Part shown: one piece after another, positions 1-7,051 of the stretch
How positions within the stretch are numbered: the stretch's first letter is position 1
Layout of the letters: each line of letters starts with the position of its first letter
Source: JBDRLH01 sp043813215
Lineage (GTDB): Bacteria; Patescibacteriota; Minisyncoccia; Minisyncoccales; JAQTPW01
Assembly (NCBI GenBank): GCA_043813215.1
Contig: JBDRLH010000015.1
Location: 1-36,185 of the forward strand
Direction: 5' to 3'
Length of the DNA stretch: 36,185 nt
Notes under the pieces: model-generated
Told to the model about the DNA's origin: nothing
Database searches by the model: none
What the model saw: the letters and a program-made list of their open reading frames with translations, nothing else
Translations under genes and position numbers: made by a program

Positions 1-53
1 TGATAGCACTCTAACCAGAGAAGAAGGTGAATCTCTAAGTTTAAAATGTGCCT

Positions 54-172
54 ATAAACAAACGACTCTCTTTTTGAGAGAGCCGCTTGTAATATTTCTA
101 TCGGTCAGTCCTAAGCTCTCTCTTCTTAGGACTAACCGCTACTTGTGGTAAACTTTTTGATTATTATCTAAT
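54..172 (-). ncRNA. Candidate structured small RNA or mRNA leader
   Basis: No gene is visible in the first 259 bases, but the minus strand carries a consensus promoter (179-207) followed by two strong hairpins. The first pairs 102-115 with 125-138 (14 pairs, loop 116-124). The second pairs 63-71 with 77-85 and is followed on the minus strand by a T-rich run (TTTGTTTAT), so it could be a terminator. The single mismatch in each stem (106/134 and 65/83) is C-A or A-C on the plus strand but a G-U wobble on the minus strand, which favours minus-strand RNA. The first loop reads AAGAGAGAG and can pair with the CTCTCT of the second hairpin's 5' arm, giving a possible alternative fold. Beyond 54 another weak closing helix (ATAGGCAC with GTGCTAT) continues to the window edge, so this may instead be a 5' leader of a gene outside the window. 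It matches no RNA family I recognise. Confidence 0.5.
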
Positions 173-178
173 ACCTGT

Positions 179-207
179 ATTATATCATACTACATTAATC
201 TTGTCAA
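179..207 (-). promoter_or_regulatory. Sigma70-type promoter, perfect hexamers
   Basis: On the minus strand TTGACA (207-202) is followed by 17 bases and TATAAT (184-179). The predicted start is near 172. It lies just beyond the rpsP terminator and would drive the structured RNA running to the left edge. Confidence 0.75.
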
Positions 208-214
208 GTGCTTT

Positions 215-247
215 GATATAACAAAACCACGCCCCAAAAGGCGTGGT
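215..247 (-). terminator. Intrinsic terminator of the rpmF-nusB-rnc-rpsP unit
   Basis: ACCACGCC (226-233) pairs with GGCGTGGT (240-247) across a six-base loop. On the minus strand the hairpin is followed by TTTTGTTAT. It sits 12 bases past the rpsP stop. Confidence 0.85.
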
Positions 248-259
248 AAATAGTTTTAA

Positions 260-757
260 TTATTTCTTTTCTTCGGCTGCCGGAGCCTCAATTTTCTTCT
301 CTTCTACCGGTGGTTCAATCTTTTTTTCCTCGGCAGGGGCTTCTATTTTCGGCTCCTTGCTCTCCGTAGCGTTAGCGGAAGAAGGTTCTTTTAGCGCTTC
401 CGCAGGTTTTTCGGCAGGTTTTGCCGCCGGAACTGGCGCTCCTTGGGTCGCCGCAACGCCCGCTGGCGTGGACGCGCCTTCTTTGACTTTCTTTTTATTG
501 TGCACGTCTATTTTTTTGCCTTCAATGATTTTTTCTGAAATCAATAAATTATGGATGCTGTCAGAGGGCTGGGCTCCCTTTGAAATCCAGTACTTGATTC
601 TTTCGGCATTGAGTATTTTTTTCTTTTTCACCGGATCAAAAGACCCCACCTCTTCCACAAAGCGGCCTCCTCTGGTGGGCCTTCTTTGGTCTGTGACGAC
701 TATTCTGAAATATGGCTGATTTTTTTTGCCGATTCTGAAATATCTTATGACTAGCAT
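260..757 (-). CDS. rpsP: 30S ribosomal protein S16 with long C-terminal tail
   Basis: S16 is a small-subunit assembly protein that binds 16S rRNA. Residues 1 to about 85 match the family (start MLVIRYFRIGKKNQPYFRIV, then the RPTRGGRFVEEVGSFDP segment). The usual S16 is 80 to 100 residues; this one has 165. The extra 75 or so residues are low complexity, rich in Ala, Pro, Glu and Lys, and end in three copies of an EEKKIE-type unit, which looks like an unstructured charged tail. It is the last gene of a unit with rnc, nusB and rpmF, 32 bases after rnc, and is closed by a strong terminator. No Shine-Dalgarno sequence precedes the ATG. The usual partners rimM and trmD are not adjacent. Confidence 0.95.
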   Translation of the reverse strand: MLVIRYFRIGKKNQPYFRIVVTDQRRPTRGGRFVEEVGSFDPVKKKKILNAERIKYWISKGAQPSDSIHNLLISEKIIEGKKIDVHNKKKVKEGASTPAGVAATQGAPVPAAKPAEKPAEALKEPSSANATESKEPKIEAPAEEKKIEPPVEEKKIEAPAAEEKK

Positions 758-789
758 GTTATTTATTATCGATTATAGATTATAAATTA

Positions 790-1479
790 TTACCACTTCT
801 TTACCTTCAGCGCTTCCTTGGCCGCGGCTAATTCCGCTTCCTGTTTTGAGGAGCCCTCGCCTTTGGCTATTAACTCTTCTCCCAAATAAACGCCGATTAT
901 GAAATGCCTTGCATGATCCGGCCCCCATTCTTCCAAAACTTTATATATCGGAGTAACGCCTTTTTCCTCCTGAGCTTCTTCCTGGAAGCCGGATTTGGCA
1001 TCTTTGTAAAGGCCTTTTTTTATGATTTCTGGCAATTCTTTGATTAAATGTTCGGCAATGAAATCTTGGCAGATTTTATAGCCCAGGTCAAGATACATTG
1101 CGCCCACAAAGGCCTCAAAAGTATTTGCCAGAATATACTGGCGGGCCTTTCCTTCTTCTTTTTCTTCGCCCCTGGAAAGCAGGATGAAATCGTTAAAGCC
1201 GAGATTTCTGGATGTTTCGGCCAGCATTTTGGCGTTGACCAAAGAGGCTCGCCAATTTGTCAGCTCGCCCTCGGATTTTTGAGGAAAATCAGCGTAAAGA
1301 TATTCGGTGATCACTAGCTCTAAAACCGCGTCTCCTAAAAATTCCAAACGTTCGTTGTTCTCTAGCCCGCAACCGGGGTTTTCATTCAAAAAAGAGCGGT
1401 GACAAAATGCCTGCGTTAGAATATTCTTATTTTTAAAATCAATTTTTAACTGCTTTTCTAATTTTGAGAAATCGTTCAT
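790..1479 (-). CDS. rnc: Ribonuclease III
   Basis: RNase III cleaves double-stranded RNA in rRNA precursors and some mRNAs. The 229 residues show the endonuclease domain with signature NERLEFLGDAVLEL (E43, E46, D50) and a C-terminal double-stranded RNA-binding domain from about residue 155 (SGFQEEAQEE to the AAAKEALKV end). The second acidic motif reads ANTFEAFVGAMYLD: E122 is present, but the position usually occupied by a metal-binding Asp (D114 in E. coli) is Asn119. It lies between nusB (3-base gap) and rpsP, a rRNA-processing and ribosome-assembly context. No Shine-Dalgarno sequence is visible. Confidence 0.95.
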   Translation of the reverse strand: MNDFSKLEKQLKIDFKNKNILTQAFCHRSFLNENPGCGLENNERLEFLGDAVLELVITEYLYADFPQKSEGELTNWRASLVNAKMLAETSRNLGFNDFILLSRGEEKEEGKARQYILANTFEAFVGAMYLDLGYKICQDFIAEHLIKELPEIIKKGLYKDAKSGFQEEAQEEKGVTPIYKVLEEWGPDHARHFIIGVYLGEELIAKGEGSSKQEAELAAAKEALKVKKW

Positions 1480-1482
1480 TAG

Positions 1483-1920
1483 TTATTTGCTTTCCGGTTC
1501 TTTGTTTATTTCTTTATAAACTGTACCTAAAACTCCGTTGATGAATTTGCCCGAACTCTCTCCGCCGAAAGTTTTGGCAAGCTCTATGGCCTCATTTATC
1601 GCCACCTTTGGAGGAACTTCTTCTTTGTTGCTAAAAAGCAACTCATAGAGTCCGATTCTTAAAACATTCCTGTCTACGATGGTAATCTGGTCAAGCGGCC
1701 ATTCCGGGGCGGCTTTTTCAATAATCTTGTTGATTTCGGCAATATGTTGGACGGTGCCGGTTATTAATTGCCAGACAAAAGTCTGGTCTTCAAGTCCCGG
1801 CCCGAATTCCTGAATATTTTTTTCAACTATTTTTTTTAAATCTTCCGGCTTTTTACCGGAAAAATCCCATTCGTACAAGGACTGCATGACGATTGATCTG
1901 GAAAGATGACGAGAGGCCAT
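1483..1920 (-). CDS. nusB: Transcription antitermination protein NusB
   Basis: NusB joins NusE (S10) on boxA RNA to promote antitermination and folding of rRNA transcripts. The 145-residue, all-helical protein matches the family along its length: the N-terminal SRHLSRSIVMQSLYEWDF helix, the VDRNVLRIGLYELLF segment and the AINEAIELAKTFGGESSGKFING C-terminal block. It is located between rpmF and rnc with 6-base and 3-base gaps, so the four genes are almost surely cotranscribed. No Shine-Dalgarno sequence. Confidence 0.95.
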   Translation of the reverse strand: MASRHLSRSIVMQSLYEWDFSGKKPEDLKKIVEKNIQEFGPGLEDQTFVWQLITGTVQHIAEINKIIEKAAPEWPLDQITIVDRNVLRIGLYELLFSNKEEVPPKVAINEAIELAKTFGGESSGKFINGVLGTVYKEINKEPESK

Positions 1921-1926
1921 AGTAAT

Positions 1927-2229
1927 TTACATTTTTGAAAGCTCTTGCGCGTTTAATTCATTCTTTCCCGTCTTGTCCGCCGTAGCTTTTTGGGAGGCGG
2001 AGGCTTTTAATTCTTTTTCTCGCTCTTTTTTTTCTTTTTTGGAAAGTTTGGCCAGAACATCAATCATCTGCCTGCCCTTGTAAATTCCGCAGTTTTGACA
2101 AACAGTATGCGGCAAAACCGGTTTTTTGCATTTTGGACAAACACTAATAGTTGATGCCTTAATAAAAATATGCATCCGGCGCTGGTTCCTATGCCCTTTT
2201 GTATGTCGTTGTTTTGGCGTTCCGCCCAT
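1927..2229 (-). CDS. rpmF: 50S ribosomal protein L32, zinc-ribbon type, extended
   Basis: L32 is a small large-subunit protein near the peptidyl-transferase side of 23S rRNA. The N-terminus (GGTPKQRHTKGHRNQRRMH) and the zinc-binding pairs CPKC and CQNC identify it. Normal length is about 57 to 65 residues; here 100, with a Lys/Glu/Ala-rich tail after about residue 62. It is the first gene of the rpmF-nusB-rnc-rpsP unit; a promoter at 2265-2293 gives a leader of roughly 30 bases with no Shine-Dalgarno sequence. Confidence 0.93.
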   Translation of the reverse strand: MGGTPKQRHTKGHRNQRRMHIFIKASTISVCPKCKKPVLPHTVCQNCGIYKGRQMIDVLAKLSKKEKKEREKELKASASQKATADKTGKNELNAQELSKM

Positions 2230-2264
2230 AAATAATAGTCTAAATTAAAATTAATCTATTTGCC

Positions 2265-2293
2265 AGTATAACAAATAAACAAATCTATTTCAA
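2265..2293 (-). promoter_or_regulatory. Promoter of the rpmF-nusB-rnc-rpsP unit
   Basis: On the minus strand TTGAAA (2293-2288), a 17-base spacer and TATACT (2270-2265). The -35 box overlaps the stop codon of rnhB, so rnhB readthrough could also feed this unit. Confidence 0.55.
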
Positions 2294-2970
2294 TGGTGGC
2301 GCACAGGAGCAAAGCTTTTTCGGTGGATTTTGCAGGGGCCGTGTTTTTTTAAAAGTTTCGTATGCAGCTTTGTGCCGTATCCCTTATGCAAATCAAATCG
2401 GTATTTCGGATATTTTTTGTGATAGCGCATCATTATCCTGTCCCGCGCGACTTTTGCCAGAATGGAAGCGGCCGCCACGGAAAAAACTTTTCCGTCACCT
2501 CCGACAATCAATTTTAAGCTGTAGGATTTAAGTTTTAAATTTTTAACGCCGTTGCCGTCAATTATCAAAAAATCCGGCCGCCATTTTGATTTTTGATTTT
2601 TACATTTTAAATTATCTATGGCTTTTTCCATGGCCAGTTCGGCCGCGTTTTTTATATTTATTTTATCAATCACCTTCTCCGAAACTATGCCAATACCCCA
2701 CTTAATGTTTTTATTTTTAGTTATTAGTCCATAAAGCTCTCCCCGTTTTTTTGCCGAAAGTTTTTTAGAATCATCGACTTCTCTCAACAACTTTTTACTT
2801 TTGAATTGTAATCTTGATTTTTGATTTTTGATTTTTGAGTTATTAAAAACTACCGCCGCAGCAACCACCGGCCCGGCCAGCGGGCCCCGGCCCGCCTCAT
2901 CCAACCCCGCCACTCTTTTATACCCTCGTCTCCACAAAATTTTTTCTTCTTGAAAATTCGAATACAACAT
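2290..2970 (-). CDS. rnhB: Ribonuclease HII
   Basis: RNase HII removes ribonucleotides and RNA primers from DNA-RNA hybrids. Family motifs are all visible: GLDEAGRGPLAGPVV (D24, E25), DDSKKLS, IIDGNG (D138) and ASILAKVARDRIM (D177), which supply the metal-binding acidic residues. At 226 residues it is slightly long because of two Lys/Asn/Gln-rich inserts (about residues 44-62 and 121-130) encoded by repeats of TTTTTGA on the plus strand; these lie outside the catalytic motifs. The ATG start gives the expected family start. No Shine-Dalgarno sequence. Confidence 0.93.
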   Translation of the reverse strand: MLYSNFQEEKILWRRGYKRVAGLDEAGRGPLAGPVVAAAVVFNNSKIKNQKSRLQFKSKKLLREVDDSKKLSAKKRGELYGLITKNKNIKWGIGIVSEKVIDKINIKNAAELAMEKAIDNLKCKNQKSKWRPDFLIIDGNGVKNLKLKSYSLKLIVGGDGKVFSVAAASILAKVARDRIMMRYHKKYPKYRFDLHKGYGTKLHTKLLKKHGPCKIHRKSFAPVRHH

Positions 2971-3004
2971 TCGATTATTTTATCAATTAACAATAAAAAG
3001 AAAA

Positions 3005-3032
3005 AGCGGCTGGTTTTGCTATACTAGCCGCT
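3005..3032 (-). terminator. Intrinsic terminator overlapping the hydrolase stop codon
   Basis: AGCGGCT (3005-3011) pairs with AGCCGCT (3026-3032); on the minus strand it is followed by TTTTTCTTTTT. The hydrolase stop codon (3019-3021) lies in the hairpin loop. Confidence 0.8.
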
Positions 3033-3648
3033 TAATAAAATCGTCTATTGCATCAACAAGTTCATTTGTTGCGCGTAGTTGCGGCGAGTGATCCCAGTCG
3101 AACTTCTTGATTTTACAGCCGGAAATCCTTTTCCAGCCGCTACTAAGATTTTTAATAGGATCGCGGCCGCTCAAAAATACCGTACATGCCGCTTTGATTT
3201 GCGTATGTTTTTCGGGTGGGATAAGAAACGCTTGAGCTGTCGCCATCATTTTTTTATTTCTCACCCACTTCATTTTTGGGAAAATAAAGGGAGCGAAAAA
3301 ACAAAACGGTATCCTGATTATCTTCCAGAAAAAAGATTGCCAAGGAAAAAATAGTCCCGGACTTAAGAAAACAACTCCCTTGCAAAAATTAGAACGGTTC
3401 TCTTTTAGGTACTTGAAAGCTATCCATCCGCCACCAGAGTGGGAAAAAATAATAAATTCCCGTTGACCTATCGAGGCAACCGCTAAGTCTTCAATCCATT
3501 TTCCCCATTCCTCCGGCCTAATATATTTTACGGGACTGTCACCAAAACCAGGGAAATCGGGTAAAATCACCCTATATCCCCTGCTAGCTAGTTTTATCTG
3601 CAAAGGAATGTAATCGTCAGCCGGACCCCCCCATCCAGGAAGAATCAA
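3019..3648 (-). CDS. Alpha/beta-hydrolase fold protein (substrate unknown)
   Basis: The residues after the start match the alpha/beta-hydrolase fold: an oxyanion-loop segment LPGWGGPADDY, DFPGFGDSP, the nucleophile elbow FSHSGGGW (Ser in SxGG), and a late WDHSPQLR that may give the catalytic His. The given start is a TTG, but the reading frame is open and homologous-looking upstream (KKKVLINGGEVSYRETGGG) back to about 3723 with no ATG, GTG or TTG. An ATA at 3721-3723, just after a weak AAGGGGG, is a possible start, giving 234 residues. It is a single-gene unit with its own promoter (3759-3787) and terminator. The substrate cannot be told. Confidence 0.8.
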   Translation of the reverse strand: MILPGWGGPADDYIPLQIKLASRGYRVILPDFPGFGDSPVKYIRPEEWGKWIEDLAVASIGQREFIIFSHSGGGWIAFKYLKENRSNFCKGVVFLSPGLFFPWQSFFWKIIRIPFCFFAPFIFPKMKWVRNKKMMATAQAFLIPPEKHTQIKAACTVFLSGRDPIKNLSSGWKRISGCKIKKFDWDHSPQLRATNELVDAIDDFIKRLV

Positions 3649-3758
3649 AATATTAAAACCACCTCCGGTTTCGCGATAAGAAACTTCTCCACCATTAATT
3701 AATACTTTCTTTTTAATTTTTATCCAACCCCCTTTCTCAAAGAGCTTTTTCTGGTTAA

Positions 3759-3787
3759 ATAATATAATACTATTTATATTTTGTCAA
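3759..3787 (-). promoter_or_regulatory. Promoter of the hydrolase gene
   Basis: On the minus strand TTGACA (3787-3782), a 17-base spacer and TATTAT (3764-3759). The 198-base divergent region between the hydrolase and dnaE otherwise shows only a weak plus-strand -10-like TATAAA at 3821-3826 that could serve dnaE. Confidence 0.65.
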
Positions 3788-3846
3788 TGTTTATTTTTTT
3801 AATAGAATTGTTTAAAATAATATAAACCTTTAATAGGTATTTTATT

Positions 3847-6800
3847 ATGCAAAAGTTTACGCATCTTCATGTCCACAGCCATTACTCCTTACTTGATGGC
3901 TTGCCAAAGATTGACGAGATTTTAGATCATGTCAAAAAACTTGGCATGGATGCCTGCGCCCTGACCGACCATGGTGTACTTTATGGGGCGGTTGAATTTT
4001 TCAAAAAAGCGAAAGAAAAAGGCATAAAACCGATTATCGGCGCAGAAGTCTATGTGGCTTTTGAAAAAATGCAGCAAGAGCGCCCGGGCATAGACGACAA
4101 AAGATATCACCTGATGCTGTTGGCAAAAGATCAGCAAGGCTACAAAAATCTGGTCAAACTTGTCACAAAGGCTCATTTGGAAGGGTTTTATTACAAACCC
4201 AGGATTGATCGCGAATTGCTGGAAAAATACAGTCAGGGTTTAATAGGAATGTCAGCTTGCCTGCAAGGAGAAATTCCCCAGCTGATTTTAAGAAAAAAAA
4301 TCAGGGAAGCCGAAGAACTTGCTCAAAAATATCAAAAAATTTTCGGCAAAGGTTATTTTTATCTGGAGCTTCAGCATCACCCCAATATCCCCGAGCAAAA
4401 AATTATCAATGACGGCTTAATCTCGCTTTCAAAAAAAACGGGCATTCCTCTTGTGACGACTTGCGACTCACATTATTTAAATAAAGAAGACGCCGAAGCT
4501 CAAGACATTTTAATGCTCATTAATACGGGAGCCGACCCCGATGACCCGGAGCGCTTAACCATGAAAAAAGAGGACTTATCCATGAAAAGCCCTGAGGAAA
4601 TGGAGAAGCTTTTCAAAGATTTGCCCGAAGCCCTGGAGAATACGCAAAAAATCGCGGATTTGTGCAACTTTGAATTTGAGTTAGGTATTACAAAATTACC
4701 CCAATATCCATCCTTACCGGAAGGAAAAACTGCCGAACAATATCTAAAAGATCTTTGCCGCGAAAGACTGGCAAGCAAATATCCCGATAAAACAAAAGAA
4801 GTTATGGACAGGCTGGAATACGAACTGTCGGTGATTGAAAAAACCGGATTTGCCGGATACTTTTTGATAGTTCAGGATTTTGTCAACTGGGCAAAACAAA
4901 ACCGCATAGTTGTGGGACCCGGCAGAGGCTCTTGCGGCGGTTCTCTGGTGGCTTATGTCTTGAATATTACCAATATTGATCCCCTAAAATACAATCTTCT
5001 TTTTGAAAGATTTTTAAATCCTGAGAGAATTTCCCTTCCCGATATTGATTTGGATTTTACCGACAGAAGAAGGGACGAGGTTTTAAATTATATTTCCGAA
5101 AAATACGGCAAAGACCGAGTCGCCCAGATTATTACTTTCGGAACCATGGCCGCCAGAGCGGTAATCAGAGACGTCGGACGAGCCATGATGCTCCCCTACA
5201 GCTATTGCGATCAAGTAGCGAAAATGATTCCTTTTGGTATGACTTTGGACCAAACTCTGGCAAACGTCACAGAGTTTAGAGACCTTTATCTCAATGACGT
5301 AAAATCAAAAAAACTGATTGATTTTGCCAAAAAATTGGAAGGCGTTGCCCGCCACGCCTCAACTCATGCCTGCGGAATTGTTATTTCAGCCGAATCTTTG
5401 GATAATTTAGTGCCTTTGCAGCATCCGACTCAGGACGACGAAAATATCGTCACGCAATACGGAATGCACTCAATTGAAGATTTGGGTCTTTTGAAAATGG
5501 ATTTATTGGGTTTAAAAAATTTGACGATTATTGAAGACACTTTGGCCAGAATTTATAAAGTCCAGGGCAAATCAATTGATATTGAGAAACTCCCCCTTGA
5601 TGACAAGGAAACTTTCAGGCTTTTACAGAAAGCTCAGACAATCGGCGTCTTTCAGCTGGAATCCGAGGGGATGCAAAATTATTTAAAACAATTAAAACCG
5701 ACCGAAATGGAAGATATTATTGCCATGGTGGCGCTTTATCGGCCGGGACCGATGGCTCTTATTCCCGAATACATCGCCGGCAAGCATAAGAAAAAAACAG
5801 TTGAGTATTTGCATCCGAAAATGAAACCGGTCCTTGAAAAAACTTACGGCATTATGCTTTATCAGGAACAAGTGATGAAAATCGCCCAAGAGCTTTGCGG
5901 ATTCACCCTAGGAGAAGCCGACGTTCTCAGAAAAGCCATCGGCAAGAAAATCAAAAAATTATTAATGGCTCAGAAAGAAAAATTTATTGAGGGGGCGATA
6001 AAAAACAGCGTCAGAGAGGATATCGCCAAAAAAATTTGGCATTGGATAGAACCTTTTGCCAGCTATTCTTTCAACAGGTCGCATGCGGCAGCTTACGCGC
6101 AAATCGCTTATCAGACAGCTTATTTAAAAACCCATTTCCCCGTTGAATTCATGTCAGCTCTTTTGACTTCTGAAAAAGCGGATGTAGAAAGAATCGGCTT
6201 TTTAATCGGAGAGTGCAAAAAAATGAGACTGGTTGTCTTGGCTCCGGATATTAACGAAAGCTTTGCCAATTTCTCAGTGGTGCCAAATCAAAAGACAATC
6301 CGCTTCGGTCTTCTGGCCGTAAAAAATGTCGGCAAGAATATTGTTGAAACTATAATTAAAGAAAGAAAAGCCAGCGGACATTTTGCCTCTATTGAAGATT
6401 TTATCAATAGAGTAAATTCAAAAGACCTAAATAAAAAATCTCTGGAAAGCCTGATTCGCGCCGGCGCTTTTGATAAAATGGCTGAAAGAAACCAGCTTTT
6501 ATTTAATCTGGAAAAACTGCTGGAAGTGGCCCGGGAAACCCAGAAAAATAAAAATAACGGCCAGAAAGGATTATTCGATATGTCGGATGGAAAACAAAAG
6601 ATAAATCATAAATTCCAATTATCCTTTGCAACTCCGGCGACTGACCACGAAAAACTTGCCTGGGAAAAAGAGCTTCTGGGGCTTTTTGTCACCTCGCATC
6701 CTTTGAATAATTTCAAAAATATTCTTGAGAAAAAAACTTCGCAGCTTTCCAAGGTAAAAATAGGCGCCAAAAACAAGCAGGTAAAAGTAGGCGGTATCAT

Positions 6801-7026
6801 CGCTTCTTTTAAAAAAATAATTACCAAAACCGGCCGGCCCATGCTTTTTGTCAACCTGGAAGATTTGTCGGATAAAATTGAAGTGGTTGTTTTTCCCAAT
6901 ACTTTGGAAAGAAACCCGGAAGTTTTCCAAGAAAATAAAATCGTCTTCATTTCCGGCAAAACCGACAACCGCGACGGCACAATTAAAGTCATCTGTGACA
7001 CAGCCGAAGAAATCTTGGAAGCCTAA
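3847..7026 (+). CDS. dnaE: DNA polymerase III alpha subunit
   Basis: DnaE is the replicative polymerase. Order of domains: PHP domain (residues 1 to about 270), polymerase palm with GPGRGSCGGSLVAY near 357-370, catalytic aspartates in PDIDLDF (D399, D401) and KMDLLGL (D552), fingers, helix-hairpin-helix region near 840, and an OB fold from about 970 to 1050. The PHP metal-binding motifs look intact (HLHVHSHYSLLDG, LTDHG, GAEVYV, SACLQGE, CDSHY), which in other DnaE proteins goes with built-in 3'-5' exonuclease proofreading; that activity is inference here. At 1059 residues it is about 100 shorter than E. coli DnaE, lacking most of the C-terminal tau-binding region. Only a weak AGGT lies near the start. 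Confidence 0.97.
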   Translation: MQKFTHLHVHSHYSLLDGLPKIDEILDHVKKLGMDACALTDHGVLYGAVEFFKKAKEKGIKPIIGAEVYVAFEKMQQERPGIDDKRYHLMLLAKDQQGYKNLVKLVTKAHLEGFYYKPRIDRELLEKYSQGLIGMSACLQGEIPQLILRKKIREAEELAQKYQKIFGKGYFYLELQHHPNIPEQKIINDGLISLSKKTGIPLVTTCDSHYLNKEDAEAQDILMLINTGADPDDPERLTMKKEDLSMKSPEEMEKLFKDLPEALENTQKIADLCNFEFELGITKLPQYPSLPEGKTAEQYLKDLCRERLASKYPDKTKEVMDRLEYELSVIEKTGFAGYFLIVQDFVNWAKQNRIVVGPGRGSCGGSLVAYVLNITNIDPLKYNLLFERFLNPERISLPDIDLDFTDRRRDEVLNYISEKYGKDRVAQIITFGTMAARAVIRDVGRAMMLPYSYCDQVAKMIPFGMTLDQTLANVTEFRDLYLNDVKSKKLIDFAKKLEGVARHASTHACGIVISAESLDNLVPLQHPTQDDENIVTQYGMHSIEDLGLLKMDLLGLKNLTIIEDTLARIYKVQGKSIDIEKLPLDDKETFRLLQKAQTIGVFQLESEGMQNYLKQLKPTEMEDIIAMVALYRPGPMALIPEYIAGKHKKKTVEYLHPKMKPVLEKTYGIMLYQEQVMKIAQELCGFTLGEADVLRKAIGKKIKKLLMAQKEKFIEGAIKNSVREDIAKKIWHWIEPFASYSFNRSHAAAYAQIAYQTAYLKTHFPVEFMSALLTSEKADVERIGFLIGECKKMRLVVLAPDINESFANFSVVPNQKTIRFGLLAVKNVGKNIVETIIKERKASGHFASIEDFINRVNSKDLNKKSLESLIRAGAFDKMAERNQLLFNLEKLLEVARETQKNKNNGQKGLFDMSDGKQKINHKFQLSFATPATDHEKLAWEKELLGLFVTSHPLNNFKNILEKKTSQLSKVKIGAKNKQVKVGGIIASFKKIITKTGRPMLFVNLEDLSDKIEVVVFPNTLERNPEVFQENKIVFISGKTDNRDGTIKVICDTAEEILEA

Positions 7027-7043
7027 TGAATTCGTGCTAAGAT
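7015..7043 (+). promoter_or_regulatory. Putative promoter giving a near-leaderless thrS mRNA
   Basis: TTGGAA (7015-7020), 17 bases, then TGC-TAAGAT (-10 at 7038-7043). The start site would fall at about 7050, only one or two bases before the thrS ATG, which has no Shine-Dalgarno sequence. The -35 box lies in the last codons of dnaE. Confidence 0.45.
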
Positions 7044-7051
7044 ATTTAATT

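Noticed and set aside
243..719. Plus-strand ORF of 158 codons opposite rpsP
   Set aside because: It is antisense to a clear ribosomal protein gene; its Ser/Phe-rich product mirrors the Glu/Lys-rich tail of S16.
6848..7051. Longer thrS start inside dnaE
   Set aside because: The extra residues are the dnaE end read in another frame and do not look like a TGS domain.
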